Virus record (IMG/VR): IMGVR_UViG_3300025929_000028
Location: 1-42,144 of that record
Strand: one strand, 5' to 3'
DNA: 42,144 bases
Source: a virus
A model generated the notes under the pieces. The model made no database searches, was not told the origin of the DNA, and saw nothing but the letters and a program-made list of their open reading frames with translations. Within the stretch, counting starts at the first letter, position 1. Each line of letters starts with the position of its first letter. A program made the position numbers and the translations under genes. Below, one piece after another: positions 39,069 to 42,144 of this stretch.

Positions 39069-39359
39069 TTAGTTCGAGCTGTGTGAAACGATTCCGCGAA
39101 CGAAATCCTCCAGAGCGTCCTTCGCCTCTCCGCCCTTCATACCAGATGCCTTCGCAGGGCCGAGGACGCGGTCACAGATGTACGTGGCTGCTCTGAACTG
39201 AAGCGAGTCGCTACTGCCGTTCATGGCGATGTCCGCAATCTTCAGCGCCGCACGTGCTGCGTTCTGCTTGAAGATGGTCTCCGTCAGCTCAGCATCGGTA
39301 GCCTCAGTAAGCTGCTTCTCCATGCTGAGGGCGTCCAGCGCGTCCGGATCGTAAGCCAT
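39069..39359 (-). CDS. Probable terminase small subunit
   Basis: 96 residues from ATG 39359 with AAGGAGG upstream. The centre (NAARAALKIADIAMNGSSD, then FRAATYICDRVLGPAK) matches the pattern of actinophage small terminases (A..AL.IA..A..g.s...R..A..Y..DRvLG). First gene of the late operon. It would recognise the packaging site for TerL. Confidence 0.74.
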   Translation of the reverse strand: MAYDPDALDALSMEKQLTEATDAELTETIFKQNAARAALKIADIAMNGSSDSLQFRAATYICDRVLGPAKASGMKGGEAKDALEDFVRGIVSHSSN

Positions 39360-39401
39360 TTGGACGCCTCCTTGTGCTTTTGGGTACAAGCTCCTTCCTA
39401 T

Positions 39402-39431
39402 ATGATAGCTTATGACCAGTAATGTACGCAA
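39402..39431 (-). promoter_or_regulatory. Late promoter for the whole minus-strand operon
   Basis: On the minus strand, -35 TTGCGT (39431-39426), 18-base spacer, -10 TATCAT (39407-39402). It is the only good promoter before the operon that runs to 17953. The -10 differs by one base from the early ones, which may give weaker basal expression. Confidence 0.72.
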
Positions 39432-39573
39432 CTTATTGGTAAATACGAGTAAATCAACGCTTTTGGTTGAAATTTTCGTATGTATATTATATGGTCTTAG
39501 GGGCGGCCTTATGTACGGTATTTACGTGTAACACATGCGAAAATGCTTCACCTCTATGTGAGACCCAGGGAGA

Positions 39574-39603
39574 TTGCATCACACCAAGATCCTCTTGTAT
39601 AAT
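39574..39603 (+). promoter_or_regulatory. Right-arm promoter 1
   Basis: -35 TTGCAT (39574-39579), 18-base spacer, -10 TATAAT (39598-39603). The spacer contains CAAGATCC and the transcript start is followed by AGCAAAACAAAA; both are shared with the next promoter at the same spacing. It starts 171 bases from the late promoter, in the opposite direction. The 300-base gap 39360-39687 otherwise holds only an AT-rich leader. Confidence 0.78.
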
Positions 39604-39687
39604 ATAGTTACAAGCAAAACAAAAACATAACAAAAAAGAAAAAGGAAAGGTCCAAAAACCATACTACCAGTCTGGAAAGGAACGGTC

Positions 39688-39882
39688 ATGTCCTATCAGG
39701 ACCTGAACGGTACGGTACGGAACGACTTTCGGTTCATGAAGGACGGTGCATATACGGACCGTGCAGCTATTCCACGTACCATTCGTCGGACCGGAACGGC
39801 CGGAACGATCCGGTCAGGCAAGACCTGTCCGAGTTGTGGTATGAAGCGTAGTGTCATGAACAAGTGCGAGTGCAACAGTTAG
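39688..39882 (+). CDS. Small zinc-ribbon protein
   Basis: 64 residues with GGAAAGGAACGG upstream. The C-terminus carries TCPSCGMK and KCECNS, i.e. CxxC plus CxC, a probable zinc knuckle. N-terminal part is basic (RTIRRTGTAGTIRSGK). Function unknown, possibly a regulator. First gene of the right arm. Confidence 0.68.
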   Translation: MSYQDLNGTVRNDFRFMKDGAYTDRAAIPRTIRRTGTAGTIRSGKTCPSCGMKRSVMNKCECNS

Positions 39883-39902
39883 GAACGGGACGGTCTTGTA
39901 CC

Positions 39903-39945
39903 GTCATATATAGTACCGTCTATATAGGACCGTGCTATATATGAC
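39903..39945. repeat. AT-rich inverted repeat between right-arm genes
   Basis: GTCATATATAG (39903-39913) and CTATATATGAC (39935-39945) form a perfect 11-base inverted repeat around a 21-base loop that itself contains TACCGTC...GGACCGT. Weak terminator but good operator or structured element; followed by the second right-arm promoter. Confidence 0.6.
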
Positions 39946-39993
39946 CATACAATATCGGTCAAAAAGATCTTGTCAAATAGCGCCATATAGCGC

Positions 39994-40023
39994 GTATGTA
40001 ACAGCAAGATCCCGCTATATACT
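39994..40023 (+). promoter_or_regulatory. Right-arm promoter 2, homologous to promoter 1
   Basis: -10 TATACT (40018-40023). The element CAAGATCC before it and AGCAAAACAAAA nine bases after it are placed exactly as at 39598. The -35 position (GTATGT, 39994-39999) is poor, so activity may depend on an activator or on the upstream TTGTCA at 39970. Confidence 0.62.
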
Positions 40024-40064
40024 AATATCAACAGCAAAACAAAAAGCACACAAAGGAGCAGATC

Positions 40065-40346
40065 ATGTCCGAGCAGACCGTCACCTACAGCCCGTACCAG
40101 GCCCACAAGATCGTGAACAAGTGGATCGCGGACAAGGGCTTCGAGAAGAAGGTGCCCCCGCAGATGCTGTACACCTACGTCGGGAAGGGTTACATCGAGT
40201 CGGTCGAGGTGGACGGGAAGAAGCGCGTCACCGTCGAGCAGTTGTCGGAGTGGTTCGTCCGGTACGAGCGCAAGAACCTGGTCAGGGTCACGGACGAGAC
40301 GGTCGTGGACGAGAACCAGCTCACGATCGACGACGTCGAGGCCTGA
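40065..40346 (+). CDS. Small DNA-binding-like protein
   Basis: 93 residues with AAAGGAG upstream. The order YQAHKIVNKWIADKGF, then QMLYTYVGKGYI, EVDGKKRVTV and EQLSEWFVRYERK resembles the winged-helix excisionase-like/MerR-type small proteins of actinophages (helix-turn-helix, wing, helix). Most likely a regulator of the right arm. Codons mostly end in G or C. Confidence 0.66.
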   Translation: MSEQTVTYSPYQAHKIVNKWIADKGFEKKVPPQMLYTYVGKGYIESVEVDGKKRVTVEQLSEWFVRYERKNLVRVTDETVVDENQLTIDDVEA

Positions 40347-40359
40347 TCTGGTACGGTGG

Positions 40360-40388
40360 GTGGGGTACGGTAGGGGGACCGTACCCAC
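40360..40388 (+). terminator. Hairpin between right-arm genes
   Basis: GGGTACGGT (40363-40371) pairs with ACCGTACCC (40378-40386) across a six-base loop, with GTG/CAC extending the stem past a bulged G. No U-tract follows, so it is either a weak terminator or an mRNA-stabilising element. Confidence 0.58.
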
Positions 40389-40416
40389 TCCTTCCATACC
40401 ATGAAGGGTGAGTGAC

Positions 40417-40575
40417 ATGAAGAAGCTGATCTTGGTCGTCGCAATCCTGATCGCGCCCCTTACCGTGCACTACGGGGACCAGACGACCCAGAACGAGGGC
40501 TGGACGATCGTCGGCGTCGGAGGGTACGAGACGCGGGGTACGGTCGGCTGGTTCGTGTGCGACGGACAGTGCTGA
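40417..40575 (+). CDS. Small secreted- or membrane-type protein
   Basis: 52 residues. Basic start MKK, then a hydrophobic segment (LILVVAILIAPLTVHY) as in a signal peptide, then a polar part ending WFVCDGQC with two Cys. The ATG at 40417 lies after AAGGGTGAG. Function unknown. It could be exported and disulfide-bonded. Confidence 0.6.
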   Translation: MKKLILVVAILIAPLTVHYGDQTTQNEGWTIVGVGGYETRGTVGWFVCDGQC

Positions 40576-40586
40576 AGGGACAGGTC

Positions 40587-40772
40587 ATGGAATTCGTCTT
40601 CACGTGCCGCAAGCACGGTACGGAGCTGTCAGGGTCGCCGGAAATCGTCAGGGACGAGAAGGGTATGTACCAATTGGACCAGTCGATGATGTGGTGTCTG
40701 GCAGGCAACAACGAGTACACGGACACGGAGCACTACTGCCTGAATGACTGGAAGGTGACGGTCACGTTCTGA
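40587..40772 (+). CDS. Small Cys/His-containing protein
   Basis: 61 residues from ATG 40587 with AAGGGACAGG before it. MEFVFTCRKHG at the start and later MWCLAG and HYCLND give three Cys and two His, a possible zinc site. No family recognised. Part of the right-arm set. Confidence 0.62.
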   Translation: MEFVFTCRKHGTELSGSPEIVRDEKGMYQLDQSMMWCLAGNNEYTDTEHYCLNDWKVTVTF

Positions 40773-40778
40773 CGGATG

Positions 40779-40809
40779 GGTGCGGTAGGGTTGGGGGCCC
40801 TATCGTGCC
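40779..40809 (+). terminator. Second right-arm hairpin
   Basis: GGTGCGGTAGGG (40779-40790) and CCCTATCGTGCC (40798-40809) pair over all 12 positions as RNA, using G-U pairs where the DNA is not a perfect repeat. The compensated pairs suggest the RNA structure matters. Related in sequence to the hairpin at 40360. Confidence 0.58.
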
Positions 40810-40831
40810 TTCCCGACAGAAAGGGATCACA

Positions 40832-41164
40832 ATGAAGGGTACCATCTCGGGTACCATCGATCCGGTTGCCGCACCGTCAGGGGCGGCCAAGCCGAGTTGG
40901 TGGAAGCGTAAGCACACCTTCACCCGGCGTACGCTGGCTGGCCTCGCATTAGGGGCGGCCCTGCTGGGCGGGGTCATGGAGAAAGGGGCGGCCGACCAAC
41001 AAGTGGCGGACCTCCAGGCGCAGGTGTCGGCGATGCAAGATGCGAGCACCACAGGGGCTTCAGGAGCGGGAGGGACGGTGACCGTGAGCAAGAACCTGTC
41101 ACACGTGTCGCACCCGAAGGCTCTGAGTCCGTCGCAGCACAAGTACACCTGCACTAAGAACTAG
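40832..41164 (+). CDS. Membrane-anchored protein with coiled-coil part
   Basis: 110 residues from ATG 40832 with AAAGGGA upstream. A basic N-terminus (SWWKRKHTFTRR) leads to a hydrophobic helix (TLAGLALGAALLGGVM, about 45-60), then a short coiled coil (DQQVADLQAQVSAM) and a Ser/Thr-rich end. The topology is a signal anchor with the C-terminus outside. The end overlaps the opposite-strand gene by 11 bases. Confidence 0.64.
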   Translation: MKGTISGTIDPVAAPSGAAKPSWWKRKHTFTRRTLAGLALGAALLGGVMEKGAADQQVADLQAQVSAMQDASTTGASGAGGTVTVSKNLSHVSHPKALSPSQHKYTCTKN

Positions 41165-41489
41165 GAGCACGAAGGGGGTCCGTCGCGGCCAGCTCGGCCA
41201 TAATTGCGTCGTGACGGACCGTCTTCTCCTCATCAGTGAGGTGTTCCAACACAACGTCTGGAACCTCTTCAACGGCGGCCCAGGGGGCCTCTCCGGCCTC
41301 GACCATGAGGGGTAACCAATAATCCCGGAACTCCTCCATGGTGACCGAGCGATTTTCGGAACGGTCGACCTTAGCTCGGATGGACTGGTAGGCATTGTAA
41401 CAGGAACGGCAGTAGGGTTTCCTATACCTTCCGTTCCTTGCAAAGAAGCCTTCCGGACGGGTCCTGGCACAAAGCTTACAAGTCCTCAT
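41154..41489 (-). CDS. Zinc-finger protein with leaderless start
   Basis: 111 residues beginning MRTCKLCART, then RYRKPYCRSCYNAYQS, a CxxC...CxxC zinc ribbon as in HNH-type and small regulatory proteins of actinophages; no HNH histidines are seen. ATG 41489 is chosen because it lies seven bases after TATAAT; the longer frame to 41615 runs through the promoter and the G-rich repeat. Only minus-strand gene of the right end. Confidence 0.72.
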   Translation of the reverse strand: MRTCKLCARTRPEGFFARNGRYRKPYCRSCYNAYQSIRAKVDRSENRSVTMEEFRDYWLPLMVEAGEAPWAAVEEVPDVVLEHLTDEEKTVRHDAIMAELAATDPLRAPSS

Positions 41490-41495
41490 AGTCTT

Positions 41496-41525
41496 ATTAT
41501 ATAGGGGACCACGAGATGTAAACAA
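41496..41525 (-). promoter_or_regulatory. Minus-strand promoter giving a leaderless transcript
   Basis: -35 TTGTTT (41525-41520), 18-base spacer, -10 TATAAT (41501-41496). The expected start of transcription is the A of the ATG at 41489. It abuts the G-rich repeat at 41527. Confidence 0.8.
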
Positions 41526-41526
41526 T

Positions 41527-41563
41527 GGGTAGTATTGGGATTGGGTTTGGGTTTGGGAGTGGG
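41527..41563 (+). repeat. G-rich tract with six GGG runs (G-quadruplex potential)
   Basis: GGG at 41527, 41537, 41543, 41549, 41555 and 41561; the last five are separated by three bases each (ATT, TTT, TTT, AGT), an ideal G-quadruplex and telomere-like sequence. Its part GGGATTGGGTTTG (41537-41549) is repeated inverted at 41989-42001. Confidence 0.85.
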
Positions 41564-41972
41564 TTTGAGCTCTCTTAAAATAAAGCTCAATGATACTAGT
41601 ATGACTAGAAAACAATATAACTATTATATCTATATACCATTTTTATACTTTATAAGAACACTAAATTCGTATTGTATGCAACCGTACTTATAGAACCGCT
41701 TTGTAAACTAGCACTTGTTTCTTCTATGAGGACTTCAAGGACTTGTCATTGAAGTCCGCTTGAGGACACAATTGCCAAGACATAAAATGACACAAAAAAT
41801 TCGTACACAGAAAACGTCACAGCCAAAAAGGAACTTAAAAGGGCGTTGGGTTACCTGTGTAGGCAAATCAAGACTCTCTCCAGGAGAACCATAAAATCCT
41901 TATTAACCATGATAGTACGTCTCATTTTTCCTCAATTTGAATCCGACACGAGACAGTTGGCGCGTGGGCATA
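41564..41972. other. AT-rich intergenic region, candidate replication origin
   Basis: No supported gene. It is AT-rich with runs such as CTATTATATCTATATACC near 41630, a perfect 9-base inverted repeat near 41730, and G-rich inverted repeats at both edges. Promoters point away on the left (41525) and towards the helicase on the right (42062). An origin or packaging locus is the likely content; neither is proven. Confidence 0.5.
41730..41757. repeat. Perfect 9-base inverted repeat
   Basis: GGACTTCAA (41730-41738) and TTGAAGTCC (41749-41757) with a 10-base spacer, so the half-sites are 19 bases centre to centre. It lies in the middle of the noncoding region and looks like a binding site for a dimeric protein. 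Confidence 0.65.
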
Positions 41973-42017
41973 CAAACCCAATCCAACTCAAACCCAATCC
42001 CAAACCAAAACCGACCC
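41973..42017 (-). repeat. C-rich repeats, inverted copy of the G-rich tract
   Basis: CAAACCCAATCC occurs at 41973-41984 and again at 41989-42000 (16-base period), continuing with ACCAAAACCGACCC. The second copy with its next C is the exact inverted repeat of GGGATTGGGTTTG at 41537-41549. The minus strand is G-rich here. Confidence 0.8.
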
Positions 42018-42061
42018 AGTAAGTACCGAGGGGCACTTAGAGAACAACCCTTTACTGGGGC

Positions 42062-42091
42062 TTGATATCAGCTTAGGGCATCATATATAAT
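42062..42091 (+). promoter_or_regulatory. Sigma70-type promoter reading out of the window into the helicase
   Basis: -35 TTGATA (42062-42067), 18-base spacer, -10 TATAAT (42086-42091). The leader contains GCAAAACAAAA, shared with the two right-arm promoters, and GAGGTGG before the terminal ATG. Confidence 0.8.
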
Positions 42092-42141
42092 AAAATCAGC
42101 ATGCAAAACAAAAGCCTCGTGAGAAGGGTGAGGTGGAAACC

Positions 42142-42144
42142 ATG
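42142..42144 (+). other. Start codon at the window end, in frame with position 1
   Basis: The last three bases are ATG, with GAGGTGG seven bases or so upstream. Joined to base 1 they give MGYELFPYQDEALKK, a normal SNF2 helicase start. Confidence 0.75.

Noticed and set aside
41490-41615. N-terminal extension of the 41154 gene to 41615
   Set aside because: It would run through the promoter and the G-rich repeat, giving low-complexity Gln/Thr/Ser translation; the leaderless ATG at 41489 fits better.
41820-41960. Possible tRNA in the noncoding region
   Set aside because: A few tRNA-like pieces (GGGCGTTGGGTTA, TTTGAATCC) are present, but I could not form the four arms or a proper T-loop.
41527-42017. 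CRISPR array suggested by the spaced repeats and the Cas4-like gene
   Set aside because: Repeats are 12-13 bases with very short spacing and G/C-run character; there is no spacer pattern and no cas1 or cas2.
1-42144. Integrase, immunity repressor and attachment site
   Set aside because: No tyrosine or serine recombinase motif or lambda-type repressor was recognised in any frame that looks like a gene.

Overview
The window looks like the essentially complete genome of a tailed phage with a long non-contractile tail (siphovirus type), probably infecting an actinobacterium. The evidence is an HK97-type head and tail module (terminase, portal, protease/scaffold, major capsid protein, connectors, tail tube, a tail chaperone with a -1 frameshift, tape measure, distal tail), dense gene packing with ATGA/TAATG overlaps, frequent GTG starts, and two promoters placed so that the mRNA would begin at the start codon (leaderless). 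No integrase, repressor, partition gene, tRNA, rRNA or CRISPR array was recognised, so a virulent lifestyle is the simplest reading. The host genus cannot be fixed from the sequence. The last three bases are ATG, and position 1 continues that codon in frame into a SNF2-type helicase whose 5' end is otherwise missing. The window is therefore probably a circular or circularly permuted genome cut just after one start codon.

Layout. (1) 1-17871, plus strand: early/replication arm. It holds the SNF2 helicase, a run of small unknown genes, queE, a Cas4-like four-cysteine nuclease, a Sak4-like ATPase, a DUF669-like protein, a primase-helicase, queC, queD, folE, two MazG-like pyrophosphohydrolases, a DpdA-like transglycosylase, a DNA polymerase A with an N-terminal uracil-DNA glycosylase domain, a degenerate HNH-like protein, a small P-loop protein and a RuvC-like resolvase. 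(2) 17878-17933: a strong bidirectional terminator between the converging arms. (3) 39359 down to 17953, minus strand: one late operon from a promoter at 39402-39431. Its order is probable TerS, a small protein, tail fibre, TerL, Ig-like protein, portal, basic protein, protease/scaffold, decoration protein, major capsid protein, connectors, tail tube, chaperones, tape measure, distal tail, tail proteins with an embedded lysin, and membrane/holin genes. (4) 39574-41164, plus strand: a small right arm of short genes separated by hairpins, with two related promoters. (5) 41154-41489, minus strand: one small zinc-finger gene, followed by a 650-base AT-rich intergenic region flanked by G-rich inverted repeats. 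This is the best origin candidate, and it ends in the promoter and start codon of the helicase.

How the genes work together. FolE, QueD, QueE and QueC make the full route GTP to H2NTP to carboxytetrahydropterin to CDG to preQ0. The DpdA-like protein (TGT fold) would exchange guanine in DNA for preQ0. The phage therefore probably carries 7-deazaguanine-modified DNA that resists host restriction. These genes are interleaved with the replication genes and would be expressed with them. The recombination set (Cas4-like nuclease, Sak4-like ATPase, DUF669-like protein, RuvC-like resolvase, SNF2 helicase) and the UDG-polymerase fusion complete replication and repair.

Regulation. Six promoters share a TTGNNN / 18-base spacer / TATAAT-like layout, and a seventh diverged one has the same spacing. 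Three intergenic regions carry helically phased TAGAC/GTCTA arrays with a shared GATCTTGATTAGACT core. These arrays are not explained by any encoded protein I recognise.
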